A stretch of DNA of 64,000 bases from Sternotherus odoratus (lineage: Eukaryota; Chordata; Testudines; Kinosternidae), in NCBI GenBank assembly GCA_032164245.1, contig JAVMKO010000001.1:76629892-76693891 (forward strand), written 5' to 3'. A program made the translations under genes and the position numbers. This document shows, piece after piece, positions 1 to 12,024 of this stretch; the stretch's first letter is position 1; each line of letters starts with the position of its first letter. The notes under the pieces are model-generated. The model saw nothing but the letters and a program-made list of their open reading frames with translations. It was not told the DNA's origin and did no database searches.

Positions 1-884
1 GTGTAGACAAGGTCTTAATGAAGTGCCTCAGAAATATGTATAGAAAGCTAAGTTTCTGCCTGTTGATGAATCCACTAACAAGTCATTGTACGTTGTATTG
101 TGCTCTCCTTGCTGACACAGCAGCCTCAGTAACTGGGCCAGCAGAAGGAATAAAAGACAGCTCTAGAGGTTGTGGGAATCAAGGCAGAAGAACTCAAATC
201 AAAATTGATTGGGGCTGCTTTCAGATGGCTCAGTAGTGAATGTGGGCTGTTCAAATGTCATACAGAACAAATGAAACAATATGCACATAGCTTGCCAGCC
301 CAAATGAAGAATCCCAGACACTTCACTGGATTAGATAAAACAATAAAACAAGTTAATTATCTACAGAGAGATGTTAAGTGAGTACAAGCAATGGGGCATA
401 AAAGTCAGAAATGGTTGCAAGAAAAATAAAGATGAAAAGCAACTGGTGCCTAATTTAACAAACTCTGTTAAATTCAAAGCATGGATTTCTCACCACAGGC
501 TTTCAGGAGTCTTACTGACCAAACTTCGCTAGGAACCCTTCTCCAGTTGAATTGATGCTTCCTTTGTCCCTTCTGGTACAGTGAATCGATTGGGCAGAGA
601 GAGGAGGTGGGTCCCTTGGGGTGTCTGCTCCTTCTTTTTATAGCCTGTACACCCATTGAGAAGCATTTCCAGCTGGGAGCAAGGTAACAGGCAGTCTGTG
701 GGGAAGGGAACTCCAGGCAGTTTCTTTGCCAAGATGTAGATATTTTTGCCCCTGCACCCTTTTTTCCTGCCAAAGAATGGCCACTTTACAGGAAATGGTC
801 CATCAGCCTTGTTCACACCTGGCTGAGCTTTCCCTTTGCCTCTGAGGAACTGGTTTGGCCATTCCCAAGACTTCTCTGGAAAAC
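1..884. other. unresolved non-coding stretch
   Basis: No exon with convincing splice sites and no repeat that I can name. The short open frames on both strands overlap one another, lack domain motifs and look like chance. Parts may be old transposon sequence, but I could not assign it. Confidence 0.4.
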
Positions 885-1130
885 ATACTTCAAAGCTATG
901 TCTATACCAGAGATCTTATGGCAGCAGAGCTGTCCCAAGGCAGCTGCACTGTTGTAAGAACTCCTATCTAACCGCTCTATGCCAATGGGAGAGAGCTTTC
1001 CCGTTGACATCATGAAACCACCCCCAACGAGCAGCGATAGCTATGTCGTCAGGAGAGCTCCTCCTGCTGACATAGCGCTGTCTGCACTTATATTTAACAC
1101 TTCACCTATAACACTGCTACGTGCATTTTG
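885..1130. mobile_element. non-autonomous DNA transposon fragment (MITE-like)
   Basis: The segment carries imperfect inverted motifs such as GCTATGTC ... GACATAGC around GAGAGCTCTCC-like palindromes. This layout is typical of abundant turtle MITEs. A similar scrap (GGTTTACACTACAG...ATAGCTATGTC) lies near 29310-29345. The ends are degraded and I see no clean target-site duplication. Confidence 0.5.
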
Positions 1131-1366
1131 TCATGATGTGATTTATCAGCAAATTGCGTTTTTAAATGATGCATCTCACAAGGTCTACTTTGTAGAAAGA
1201 TTAGTACAATCGTGTGTAAGATGTGGACACGTCACACGCTATCTGAAATGTACTGCAGAGCATGAGTCTGGGCTGATATAGATCAAGATGGGCAAACTTG
1301 GGGCCCACTGTGTTTCAGTGATGGACTTGCTCACCAGTTTGACTGACATCTCTCTTACTTTTCAAG

Positions 1367-1491
1367 GTGAGAAGCTATCCTTGCTTGAGACTTTGCAAAA
1401 GTTAGGAAGTGCTGTGCTGGAACTCTTGGAAATGGATAGTCCTGGGCCTTATGTCCTAAAGCTTATCCTGATGGATGGCAAATTGAAAGAG
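1367..1491 (+). CDS. candidate internal exon of an unidentified gene
   Basis: A pyrimidine-rich tract ends in TTTTCAAG at 1366 and is followed by 125 open bases ending at GAAAGAG|GTAAGC (donor at 1492). This is a strong acceptor/donor pair. Read with an incoming phase-1 codon, the segment encodes about 41 residues beginning EKLSLLETLQKLG and containing LELLEMDSPGPYVLKLI. Its composition looks like a real amphipathic protein segment rather than a repeat. It leaves in phase 0. I do not recognise the family and found no partner exon in the window, so the rest of the gene could lie to the left. It could also be a pseudo-exon. I saw no relation to the SOCS1-like gene downstream. Confidence 0.33.
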
Positions 1492-1801
1492 GTAAGCATG
1501 TTGGGGAGTTTGGATGCACAGGTGCAGACAAATCAGATCTATATGCCTGAAGCTGTGATTTTCTTTGCTTTACAACCCCCTTGAGGTCACATGGCATAGC
1601 TCAACTGCTTCGGCTAAACTGCTATTTGGTTTTCTTGATTTGGCCAAAAGGGACGCAATTGAAAGAAGTGAGGTTCTGGCCCTGCCTCCTCGACTCAATG
1701 CTGTAGCTACATCCTTGGAAGAAAACAGTGGTAGTAATCCATTTCTATAGTATCTTTGATCTCAAAGCACTTTACAGACTGACTGAGTATATCCATTTAA
1801 C

Positions 1802-1821
1802 TGTGTGTGTGTGTGTGTGTT
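1802..1821. repeat. (TG)n microsatellite
   Basis: About ten uninterrupted TG units. Confidence 0.9.
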
Positions 1822-3062
1822 TACTTTGTCTCATCTGTGGTGGTGAGTTCTTATAATGCAATTTCGGCTGTATTCCTTGCTTTCTGCTCACTGATCAATC
1901 TCCCCTGGACTTTATTCTGACATTTCAAATCTCTGAAGCAGCTTCCAATAGTTGGCTTTATTTAATAAATAAATAAAAATCAACCTCTTCCCCACCAATA
2001 AATGTGGAATTTCCTTCCCAAAATGACACACAGTTGAGGCACAGGATAGATAATATTCAGTTCTGTACCAGTGATGGATGGGTTAAAGGTTCTGTATCTC
2101 ATACGCTTTCAGGACTAGAAAGTGAAGCTTTCTGCCATTGTAAGTTTCCCAGTGAGAGATTGGATGGTATAGTCACAGTTCTGTGTCTGGAAAAGTTCCC
2201 TTTGTTATACTGCCACTAGTGGTGGTGCTGTGTCCTTGTTAACCACAGTGAGAAACATTAGTGGGAAAAAGGCTAGCGAAGATGGGGCCTTAGTGGGCCA
2301 GTGTCCACATCCCCAGAACCACCATGACAACTGGCCTTAGTCCTTTGTTGGTAGATTCAGCAGAAGGACAATGGACGATGGAGACTGAATTCCTGCACCC
2401 TCCTCCAAAGCTCACTTTTAGGTAAGGGGTGAGACCTGTTAGCAAGGCCATGTGAAAGAAGCTTGGCTCCCAATGCCTGTGTTATACCTTTTCCCCCCAC
2501 TGGAGGACTTCAGGCTACAAAGCAGTCAATCTGGTACAAGTACCGAACTAAATAAATTGAATGAGGCTTCAACATAATGAGCAAATTGAGTGATGTGATT
2601 AGCTGAGCTTTAGAACAGTGACTGCTGTATCAGGCTTCACGGGGGTTTTGTTGGGGTTTGGCTTGCCTGACCAGTCTGAGGGAATGGAAAATCCCTGTCT
2701 TTTGACTGAAGGAACAAGGACACTGGGTTTTGTTGCTGTAGTACTGTGGTATGCCTGAGATATGCTATAAAGTTTCCCAAGGTGAAGTGAGAGGAAACTG
2801 AAGCATGACTCTTTCTCAGTCTCTAGGCTGCTTGGGGGCAGTTCAGCCTACTCGCATGCTTGCCTTCTCCCCCTCATTTTCTGTCAGAAAAAGAGAGAGT
2901 GACTGGGTTAATGGAGCACGTCAGAGGATTGAGGGTAAGGTTTTGGTGGTGAGTTACTGACTCGTATGCCTGGGAAGTGGTATGTAACAGCTCAGACTTC
3001 TCATACAGAACAAGCCTCTGGCTCGGGCTGTGGTTTTTATGTTTATATATGTGTATGTGCTT
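1822..3062. other. non-coding, nothing recognised
   Basis: AT-rich to neutral sequence without splice-bounded frames. Positions 1740-1790 (TTGATCTCAAAGCACTTTACAGA) resemble the body of a MIR/CORE-SINE-type repeat, but only a scrap is left. Confidence 0.4.
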
Positions 3063-3096
3063 GTGTATATATATATACACACATACACACACAGAG

Positions 3097-3163
<67 letters not shown>

Positions 3164-3185
3164 CCTCTGTGTATATATATAATTG
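3063..3185. repeat. (TA)n microsatellite inside an inverted repeat
   Basis: An almost pure TA run at about 3099-3156 is flanked by ACACAGAGGG (3089-3098) and its exact reverse complement CCCTCTGTGT (3163-3172), with CA/TG and TA tracts further out. The whole block is self-complementary and could extrude as a cruciform. Open frames here, seen as alternating Tyr-Ile, are artefacts of the repeat. Confidence 0.9.
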
Positions 3186-3879
3186 TAATAACTTAGATGG
3201 ATTGATGTCTGCAGCAGCGGGTCCGGGAATCAGCACTGCTAAATATAGGAAACCTGGTAGGAACACAGAAACAGAGAAAGAGACCATGACAATGAGAATG
3301 GAGTATTCTTATTCCAGTATGTGAGCAGAGGCAGAAGGAGTAACAAGCAGACAATTAGCAATAGAGTATCAGGATATAACTTAGTAGGGCAGAAGCATAT
3401 GGTCTGGAATTATTAAACAGGATTGATGGAGCACAGGGGAGAAACACCCCAGAGGCTGTGATACAAGAGAGACTCTCAGTGGTAAGGGGCTGGGGTTGGG
3501 GAGAGGATCACTTCTTGGACTCCAACAATACCTAGCTGTATAAATGGGATTAAAATCTAATTTGTGTTGATTCTGACCCACATGCTCAGAGTTAAGCAGA
3601 TCATCAGATATGGGAGGTAGGTTAAATTCCTGCCTACACGGGGCCCATTGTTGGGGACTCAGGCAGAGAGCTTCACCTTCTTCTTTTGCATTGAGCAGGG
3701 CTATTCTATAATTGAATCACAGTCCTACCCAGCTCCTGTTTCTTCATAGCCATATTGGTCCTCGAAGAAGAGAGTGGAGGCAGATATGAGAAATCCTTTG
3801 ATCAGCCATTAAATGATAATGAACAAGATGATTTCCTGGCAAGGAAGGATCCCATCTTCCGGCCTATGGTTATTCTCTA
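3186..3879. other. non-coding, nothing recognised
   Basis: No exon, RNA gene or nameable repeat seen. Confidence 0.35.
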
Positions 3880-4020
3880 ACTTGTGGGAATGTGTTGGGA
3901 AATTCCCAGCAGTGTGCTTTATTAGATAGTCTGCCAAGGGATGTGGTGAAAGCCCCATCCCTGGAGTCATTTACGACTAGAGTAAGCAGATTGTTATAAG
4001 GAATAGTCCTGCATTGGCTG
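3880..4020 (+). mobile_element. CR1 LINE 3'-region fragment
   Basis: The sequence around 3925-4000 (AGATAGTCTGCCAAGGGATGT and GGAGTCATTTACGACTAGAG) has the pattern of the CR1 3' region, also seen in the longer copy at 31845-33378. No open frame remains. Confidence 0.6.
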
Positions 4021-4287
4021 AGGTGGGAGCCAGGATGAAGAGAGTATGAATTACTGAACAATTTTTTTACCCCTGATTTCTGCAGCTGTATAAATTCTGC
4101 GTACCTTTTCCTCCTGTTAGTGTCCTTGCTCCCCAGCTTTCTTTGTGTGAAACTTCGTTTATCCAATTAGGAGTTTTAGTGTCTTTCTATCTGCCTGCCT
4201 CACTTTCATTCTCTTCTCCAGGCTGGATGCAAAGAAGAAAGTGTATTAAAGATAACCTCTTTCTGGGATCCATGGGCCCTTTGAGAG

Positions 4288-4800
4288 ATGATCAGAGGGA
4301 GGCCGGATGATCTACTGAACGCACACAAGAACCTTTCCTTTCCACAAAGTCCTCATCGGAGCACTCCCCACACTCCAACTCCATCCAGGTTACCCACTCA
4401 TTACCGGACCTTCCGCAGCTGTGAGTGGGAGGTAGTGGAGCGATCACTCAATATCCTGCAGGCCAGTGGCTTCTACTGGGGTCCCTTATCTGTGAGTGAA
4501 GCACACGCCAAGCTACAGCAGGAGCCAGTAGGGACCTATCTGGTACGGGACAGCTCTCAGGGGAACTGCCTCTTCAGTGTGAGTGTTCGGATGCCAGCGG
4601 GCCCAGTCAGCCTCCGGATCTCCTTCCAGGAGGGCTACTTCTGGCTGAAGGACTGGTTCTCGGACTGTGTCGTTAAGCTGCTGGAGATGGTGGTGGCAGG
4701 AACCCAGGCCAACCCCATCCACTGTGATGAAATGGGGGAAACCCCCTTGGTGTTCTCTGAACCCCTCTGCTGGAACCACAGGGTTGTGCCCAAGTTGTAG
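4288..4800 (+). CDS. SOCS1-like protein, SOCS box missing
   Basis: The 170-residue ORF resembles SOCS1, a feedback inhibitor that binds JAK kinases through a kinase inhibitory region (KIR) and an SH2 domain and recruits Elongin B/C through a C-terminal SOCS box. Visible parts: a KIR-like THYRTFRS at residues 37-44; an extended SH2 subdomain at about 45-61; and an SH2 domain from GFYWGPLS (61-68) to about residue 137, with phosphotyrosine-binding Arg87 in YLVRDS. At the start of the expected SOCS box the frame reads VPKL-stop-ELC. A TAG stands where SOCS proteins normally have a Gln codon before ELC. No SOCS box follows in any frame. A good acceptor (TTCTCTTCTCCAG, ending 4221) just upstream fits the usual SOCS layout of a 5' non-coding exon plus one coding exon. 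The start is the first Met of the open frame. An out-of-frame ATG at 4272 hits a stop quickly. It is either a shortened paralogue or a young pseudogene. The paralogue assignment is by eye. Confidence 0.75.
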   Translation: MIRGRPDDLLNAHKNLSFPQSPHRSTPHTPTPSRLPTHYRTFRSCEWEVVERSLNILQASGFYWGPLSVSEAHAKLQQEPVGTYLVRDSSQGNCLFSVSVRMPAGPVSLRISFQEGYFWLKDWFSDCVVKLLEMVVAGTQANPIHCDEMGETPLVFSEPLCWNHRVVPKL

Positions 4801-5340
4801 GAACTTTGCTGTCCAAGCCTGGGAGCTTACAATGGGACAAAGGACTAAGGTCAGAGGTTGGAAGAGGTACATGGGAGGGGCAGTTACTTTTCAGTGTGGA
4901 AAGGAACAAGACATAATATCACCTGGAATCCACTGCCTATACAGAGAACGAGAGAGCTGAACTCATGTGGCAGGCAAAACTGAGCAAGGATGACATGGTA
5001 ACTGAATGTGCCATTGCCATTGGATTGTACCGGGGCGGGGGTGGGGGGAAGTAGCTTAAACCTGCTGACTATGGGAGCCATGTCCTCCTGCAGGAAAGGT
5101 GTGTAGCTTCTCCCTGTGGCAGAGTAGAACTGCCCAATCCAGCACTTTTTATTCCAGTTGTGATGCATAAGCTTCAAAAACACGGGCATTGCCTGTCCTC
5201 CCAGCACACCCCTCTTCTCCCTGTATTCCAAAGTGCCTAAGCTATTTCTTGCTGAAAAATCTCTCCTCATGGAAAGGTGCAGTTGAATTTCAAAGACTTG
5301 GACAAGCTCCGATTCAATGTCATCAGGAATTGTATTCTGT
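4801..5340. other. 3' flank of SOCS1-like gene
   Basis: After the stop at 4798-4800 the frame gives ELC and then about a dozen unrelated residues before TAA. I see no remnant of the Elongin-binding or Cullin-binding parts of a SOCS box and no convincing polyadenylation signal nearby. Confidence 0.45.
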
Positions 5341-5351
5341 GATACCAAAGC

Positions 5352-5388
5352 GTGTGTGTGTGTGTGTGTGTGTGTTGAGAGAGAGAGA
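5352..5388. repeat. (GT)n followed by (GA)n microsatellite
   Basis: About twelve GT units pass directly into GAGAGAGAGAG. Confidence 0.9.
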
Positions 5389-8300
5389 AAGATTTCACAA
5401 CCAGGAGCCTTCACTTCCCTGCAGCATATACATAACATGCCATTTCAGAAATAGAAGAAATGACTGTCTAATATTTCCATTGGAGGAAACAGTTGCAGGC
5501 ATGTGTAATAACACAGTTCCACCAACTTCTGCATCACTTGTATTGGAAGCTGGACTACACAGCTTTATTTTTTATGGGCAGCTGGACCATAGTCTTGGTT
5601 TGAAGAGTACACTCTGCTATTGATTGTATCAACAGATGTGTCTAAAGCACCATCATGTGCGGTCATCTGGCAGTATGCTGCTGCCCCCTGCAGATCATCA
5701 TTAAAGGAACACTCTAAAAAGTTAGGGTTTTGTCTAAAAGGGATGGAGGAATGTTTTATAAAACTTACTACTAATAAAAATGTTTTCAAAATGTCTTTGA
5801 AAGGAGCGTTCAAAAATGTAATAATTCTCCTGCAGTGCTGGAAAACCAAAGAAACTAGCATTGGGCCAGTACAGGAAAATCAAAGGTTCACTGGCCATGC
5901 TGAGTGAAGTGAAAATAAAAAAAAGGATTAGTTAGGAACAGTACATTTCATTTTTTGTTTGTTCTCTTTTTAGTGTATTAATCTAAAATATAGGTACCAC
6001 AAGGAGGACACTCTCTCAATATACAAGATCCAGATATCAAATATTGTATTTGTATTGCAATGAATAGTATGCTAGGTACCTCAAAGAACAGCTAGCTATA
6101 CAAAGCCCTGATGCAAATACACATTATAGATGTCACAGCTGGTGAGAGTGAGAACAGACGTGGGGAGTAGACAGAATTATGAAAATAAGGTCCTACAAAG
6201 ATTGGGTTCATCTGAGTGACATCAGTATTTAAGTGGTGTCCCTAAAAATGTACCTATGAAAACAGATGCTTCTGGGCACAGATGGCATTGTGAGTGTGTA
6301 ATTTCAGAGCAAATGTTTGAAAATTTGGTCCATTAACTTGTGTCAGAACAGTTTCCTTAAAGAGAAACCAATTTCAATTGCCTCATGAGCAGGTACAAAG
6401 TTCAGTAACCAAGTCTGTGCTGATAAGTAGACTGTATGTTCTTGGTACCTTTTGAGGCACATCTCTTCTCTTTTTAATGTTTCAGGCAGTAGAGAGGCAA
6501 GGTGTTGCTCTGATTAATAGCTTGGTTTTTTCCCCCCTGGAACTAGCTCTACATGGCCTCAGGCCCTAGAAGGATTTTTTTTTTAAGAAACTTATTCAAT
6601 GAAATTGGCATGACAAGCTCCTCATCAGCACAACCAAAATACTTCATCATACCACCGAGGTGGGACTCACAGCAAAGTAGATTGAGAGGCAGGTGGGCTG
6701 ACGGGAGGCAGTCAGGGAGAGCAATATTTTGTGCCATTTTGAACTTCTTTATCAGTGTTCCCAGTCTGTAGGCAAAGTTTCAGACACTCTATTTCTGTGC
6801 ATTGCTGCAGAAGCACTGTCTCTGAGCTCCTTCCTCAACCATGGCCACCTTCCTGCCCTGCCCTGCGCTGTGCATTCCCTTACTCACTCCATCTCTGGAA
6901 GATAAGTGGGATGTATCCTCTCTACCTACGTGGCGTTTCACTCCTCTCCTTTGCCCCACTGAAAATGCAACACCTGAAGGATGCTGGCTGCCTTCCTCTA
7001 TTTACTCCATGCATTAGGAAAAGGAACTGACTTATTTCTTCAAAGTTCACAGCAGTGCTCAGGAATGGCTCTATTTCACAGTGGTTGTGTAACACACCGA
7101 GGGAAGAGCCATTCCATTGCTTTGACCCAGCTGTGAACTCTTATCTGATTATTTGGCCTAAAAATGAGTACCTTGGGTTGTGTAGCTAACAGCTCTTGAA
7201 TCATTCCTTTGTTAATGGTCATGATTGCTCTATTGGAAAATTACATTAAGGATAAATAAAATACTCTATCTCCTAATAGAGGGATCTTTTAGTTAGTTTT
7301 AGTGTTCATGCTTTATACCTACACCACACCGCACATGCTTAACACTCTCTATTATAAATAACTTAATTGGCGTGCCCCCCATAGGAAATGGGTTTGAGCT
7401 CGATGAATGACAAATAATATATAAGTGCTAAGTATTGTTTTATTATTAATGTCTAAAAACAAGGATGACACACATGCCTGTCCCAATTAATACAAAGACA
7501 AAGGTCTCTCAGAACACAGGGTGGGACAAAGAAACCAATTTTGGGAGAACTATGGTGTGAAAAAGTATTGTGGCAATTTGGATGTAAAGGGTTTTGGAGA
7601 TGGTGCTTTCCCTCCCAACCCCCACTCCCCAGGAGTATGGGAAAACTTTTTAAAACTTCTGGAAAAACATGGACTAAGTAAAACCATAATTGTTTGCTTG
7701 TGGGAGTGTTTAAATGTCTCTCTCTCTCTCTGTAAAATGTGTTCTGTTAAGAAGGATTTTGCTGCTGACAGTGGGAGATATTTCTGTAAGACACCTTGAA
7801 TGTAAATGTCCATTCCCCCCCCCCCCCCCCCCAAGAAGGAGAAAATATCTCCTGACATGTACCCTAGTGCCTCTTTGGATGTCTGCAGGTCTGTCATTTT
7901 TTTTACAGTAGTCTCGTTATCTACTACCCTCAAAACCCTGTACAGAGAATAGGAAAATAAGGTTGGTTTTGGTCTCTGACTGGCATACGTCGGTTTGCTG
8001 AGGAAATTATACAAGTGCACATACGGATTTTTAATGTGTGCTTGCTGATGGTAAAAGTTCAAAATTGATTAGACTCATAAGAGGTTCTGTATATCAAGCC
8101 CTAAAGTACTCGAATTTTAATCCCAACAGGCGACAAGTGCAGCATAAGAAAGTGGAAGTTCGTGACAGATGGGATTACTAACCTGACTCTCACAGGCTCT
8201 CTTAATAATGCTCTTGTGTCTTAACCAGTCATGTTGTAATTTTCCCAGAGTCCTTTGTTGAAATTTGTTAGTTGCCTCCCAGAGTGCACATGTGCAGCAG

Positions 8301-9481
8301 GGGGGCCCCAGCTGATGGGTTTTATGTTATCACTACCTCTGAGAAAAGAGTCTGTGTTCATTATGAACCTGCCTCACCAGATCAGACTCCACCTAGAAAC
8401 ATGGAGTGTGCACAAACCCCCACATCTCATATTTTGCATACTATTAGGGCATGATGAATGTTTGGATTCCTGAATGCCCCCCCCCACGTTATCAGAATTC
8501 CAAATACATTTTCCCTATACATGCAATAATGTCTCAGATTTGGCCTCTGATCATGTTACCAAAACTCTATATTTACATCAGCATTGCCTTGTCATTTGCT
8601 AGAACTGACAGTTTACAAGGATAAACTCAGGTACTAGACTGTACTGACTTCTTCAGTTTAGTTTAGTTTAGACCAAATATACCAATTCCTTGGATGTATA
8701 ACCCCATTAGTGTTGTATATTTGTAGACTGATGGAATCTTCTGTTTGTGTCATGTAATTGCCTTACAGGAAGAGGGGACAGATTAGGGAGGATGTAGAAA
8801 GGAGAGAATAGGTGTTATAAAGAAAGACAAAAAGGGAGCTGAGACAGCCATTCTGACTCACGATTCCTTTCTGGAAAGTTGTCTGAGCCTTTGTGCCACT
8901 ACTCCTTATAGCACTATTGTCAGAAAAATCTAATTTTGATTCAGGTTAAATAGGTTAGTTCCAAATGTGACTTCCCTTGAATTTGTTCAGATGGGAAGGA
9001 ACTGGATGGCACAAAAGAATTGTAGATGTGACTCCCAGCCCTTTACCTCTGTCACTGATGTGACTGTAGCTCCAGGTCTGTAGTGACCAAAAGTTATTAC
9101 CATCTGCTTTTCTGAACTGAGATGTGGGGGTTTCTGTCTAGTTCCTAGTAGACAAGCATGGACGTAGGCTGGGGAAAAATCATATTGCCTGGGACCAGGA
9201 CAACAAGGGAGGCTAGTGGCATGCTGAGTAACTCTGGAGCAGAAGCTTTGATATATCCCAGTCAGAGGGGAGAAGAATGGGACTAATTAATGTCAGCCAC
9301 AGTAAAGCTAGACAGCTTTACAAAAGTGTGGAGGAGAAAGGAGACTGCCTTGTTAGTGGTTTGCTCTCAAAATGCACTAATGCATCAGATCCAGAATAAA
9401 TGACAGCACACGATTGTTTTAAACAGCTTTTAACCACCTGCCTTTCAAGATATTGCTCTTGGTGGCAATACTTTAGATTTT
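5389..9481. other. gene-free stretch
   Basis: No splice-bounded coding segment was recognised. It contains a poly-C run (7815-7832), which makes Gly-rich or Pro-rich artefact frames, plus short TC runs. The remainder is AT-rich unique-looking sequence, probably including decayed repeats that I cannot name. Confidence 0.4.
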
Positions 9482-9551
9482 GGCTTGATCCAGATCTCAT
9501 TGAAATCAATGGAAGGACTATCACTGGTTTCAATTATCTTTGGATCAGGCT
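9482..9551. repeat. short palindromic MITE
   Basis: About 70 bp running from GGCTTGATCCAGAT to TCTTTGGATCAGGC. The ends are inverted copies around a small centre. A second member of the same hairpin family lies at 49863-49930. Confidence 0.6.
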
Positions 9552-11373
9552 AACTTCACAATATGACAGTAGTGGTAGAAAGTGGGTTTTCCATCATATA
9601 TGTAATCAAAACAAGCCCACCACTCCCACTGTTATAAATAACAAATTGCTTTTGTGGAATTAATGGAGTTATACACGACTAGCTCTCATGTAGATGCTTT
9701 CCAAACCCCTCAGGCTAATCTCTTCTGGCTTTAAGGGTGGGAGAGGACCAGGAGCAAAACATGGACCTGGTAACATTTTCAGAAATGTTCAAGTGACTCA
9801 GGCTCTGAAGTCCATTGGGATCTGTCTTTCCCAAGGAAAATGTAGGCTCTGAGAACTAGAGAACAGGAGTGGGAAACCTGGGCATAACATTCCAAAACAG
9901 AACAAGTGCAATACAGAGAAAAGCCTTTAGCCACCACAGCAGGACCAGTATTTCAGCACAACTTACTCAAGAGAATGAGTCCACAGCCTGGAAACTGGAC
10001 AACCACATTTTCTAGTCAGGCAACCGGCTTTTGAAATCTTATCTGCCTGTGGCAGATTTTTTTTCCCTAGCCTATGTACACATCAGGCAACTCATAATCA
10101 CGGATGGCAGTTAATGACCCCACTCTTGATAGCCCAGTAGAGAAGCCAAGGATTGAATGGGCCGCTGAAACCCAGCTTCCACAGAGGTGGCCTTTTACAT
10201 TAATGCTGAGGTATGGCGGTGTGGGAGGAGAGGGGCCCTAGAACAGCGACTGGTTGAGTAATACCTGGTTGGGCATGGAGAAGACACCTGCACCAATTCA
10301 CTTAAAAGATAAGACCATTCTCTATCTCTTGTATGGATTAAATATGAAAGGACACTTTCCTATGATGTAAGCTAATGAATGTGATGTTATGAACTCTGGG
10401 CTGAAAACAGTTCAGTTTGTATAAACTATATTTTTAAAATTAATAAAAATCATCTTTTATAAAAAAAACTCATTTGCATTTGTCTCTTAAAATTCACAAG
10501 AATAAGTTAGAATTGCATCTACCTCATTATGGCCCTGATTCAGTAAGGCATATAAGCATACGAGGTGTTCCATTCAAGTCAATGACACTCTCAGATTAGA
10601 AATACTTCTAAAATGGATGCTGTTTCATCCAGATGGATCCCAAAGAGCTTTATGCATCCCTTCTCTTTCTCATTACACATAGTGTAAATCCACACACACC
10701 AGATCCCTCATCTTTCTTTGAGTCCTGTTTTATACTTCTGAAATGATTCGTGCTGAATTCGTCTGCTAGAGCTTATCTACTAGTTGGGGATAGGGCTAAG
10801 ATGTTTTTGAATTAACTTCATTTTCTGCTTTTACTTTCTATGCAGCTATGCTTGTTACTTCTTACAGTAAGTGCAGGATATGAACCTGTCTGTAAAGTCA
10901 ATCTCTTTCAAGTTCCTTCAGCTGCAGATTCTTGCGGCAGAAGGTTTCCCAACTAATCTGGTGATGCACAACATTATTTCTAAATTGACAAGATGGTTCA
11001 CTTTTTATTTCTACATTTAGATCAAAGAATGTATCCACCTAGAAAGGTGGTAGCTGATTTGACAGCAGGCTGAACCATAATATTATACAACAACTTAGTA
11101 CTGGGGATATGTCCCATCTCTGCTCAGATCTGTACATAAATCCAGTCATATTGTAAGTATCTGGATTCTTGGATTCCCAAGCAAAAACAAATAATAGATC
11201 TATGCACTGAGGGGGGTCACCATCCCTTTTGTCCCCAGACCTTGTGAGAAGCTATCTGTAGGCTCGGGATCCTGTATGAGGAAGGGAGGAATTGGAGACA
11301 GGGAAGTAAGGAAGCCCAGATGTTCTCCAACCACCACTGAACCTGCAGGAAATATGCCAAAAATTAATGCAGC
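9552..11373. other. gene-free stretch
   Basis: No coding exon recognised. An AATAAA occurs near 10441-10446 followed by A-rich sequence, but I find no transcript to attach it to. Positions 10527-10600 (CCCTGATTCAGTAAGGC...) look like another worn palindromic MITE. Confidence 0.35.
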
Positions 11374-11381
11374 CTCTACCT

Positions 11382-11786
11382 CAGGAGTGGCCAACCTGTG
11401 GCTCCAGAGCCATATGCGGCTCCTTAATAAAGGCACCGACTCCAGGGCTAGAGCTACAGACACTGACTTTCCAATATGCCAGGGGCTGCTCGCTGCTCAA
11501 CCCCTGGCTCTGCCACAGGCCCTGCCCCGACTTCGCCCCTTCCCGTCCCCTCCCTTGAGCCTGCCATATCCTCGCTCCTCCCCCCCCAGCCTCTTGCACA
11601 CCCACAAAACAGCTGATGGGGAGGGAGGGGGAGGTGCTGATCAGTGGGGCTGCCAGTGGGCAGGAGGCCCTGTGAGGAGGAGGCGGGGGAGAGAAAATGG
11701 GGGACTGCTGACGTATTACTGTGGCTCTTTGGCAATGCACATTGGTAAATTCTGGCTCCTTCTCGGGCTCAGGTTGGCCACCCCTG
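11382..11786. mobile_element. non-autonomous hAT-type transposon (405 bp)
   Basis: Terminal inverted repeats are CAGGAGTGGCCAACCTG on the left and CAGGTTGGCCACCCCTG on the right. Flanking 8-mers CTCTACCT (11374-11381) and CGCTAACT (11787-11794) match at six of eight positions, as expected of an old 8-bp duplication. The interior is C/G-rich and has no transposase frame. The several overlapping frames here are not genes. Confidence 0.85.
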
Positions 11787-11890
11787 CGCTAACTTATATG
11801 TTGATATAGTTACCTTATTTAAAAATAAGCCACACAGACAACTCATTCATATGTTATCCATTAGGGCCAAAGCTAATAATAGCAGTAATG

Positions 11891-12024
11891 AATCAGCGAG
11901 GTAGCCATGTCAGTCTGGAATAGCAGAAGTAACAAAGAGTCCTGTGGCACCTAAAAGACTAACTAAAGTATTGAAGCATAAGCTTTCATGGGCTAATACC
12001 CACTTTGTCGGATGCAAGCAGTGG
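11891..12024 (-). mobile_element. small retroposon (SINE-like) with 13-bp target-site duplication
   Basis: The 134-bp element includes GGTAGCCATGTCAGTCTGG and GTCCTGTGGCACCTAAAAG. It is flanked by perfect copies of AATAGCAGTAATG (11878-11890 and 12025-12037). A long duplication points to target-primed insertion, not cut-and-paste. A second copy at 48571-48668 shares the GGTAGCC side but lacks the other end. If that is 5' truncation, the element reads on the minus strand. I do not know its family name. Confidence 0.8.

Noticed and set aside
2874..3324. Tyr-Ile repeat proteins on both strands
   Set aside because: Translation of the (TA)n microsatellite.
4884..5438. 184-codon minus-strand frame opposite the SOCS1-like 3' flank
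   Set aside because: It contains a His-Thr run from the (GT)n repeat and no recognisable domain.
11382..11809. 177-codon + strand frame
   Set aside because: Covers the hAT element at 11382-11786 end to end. It is low-complexity and opposed by open minus-strand frames.
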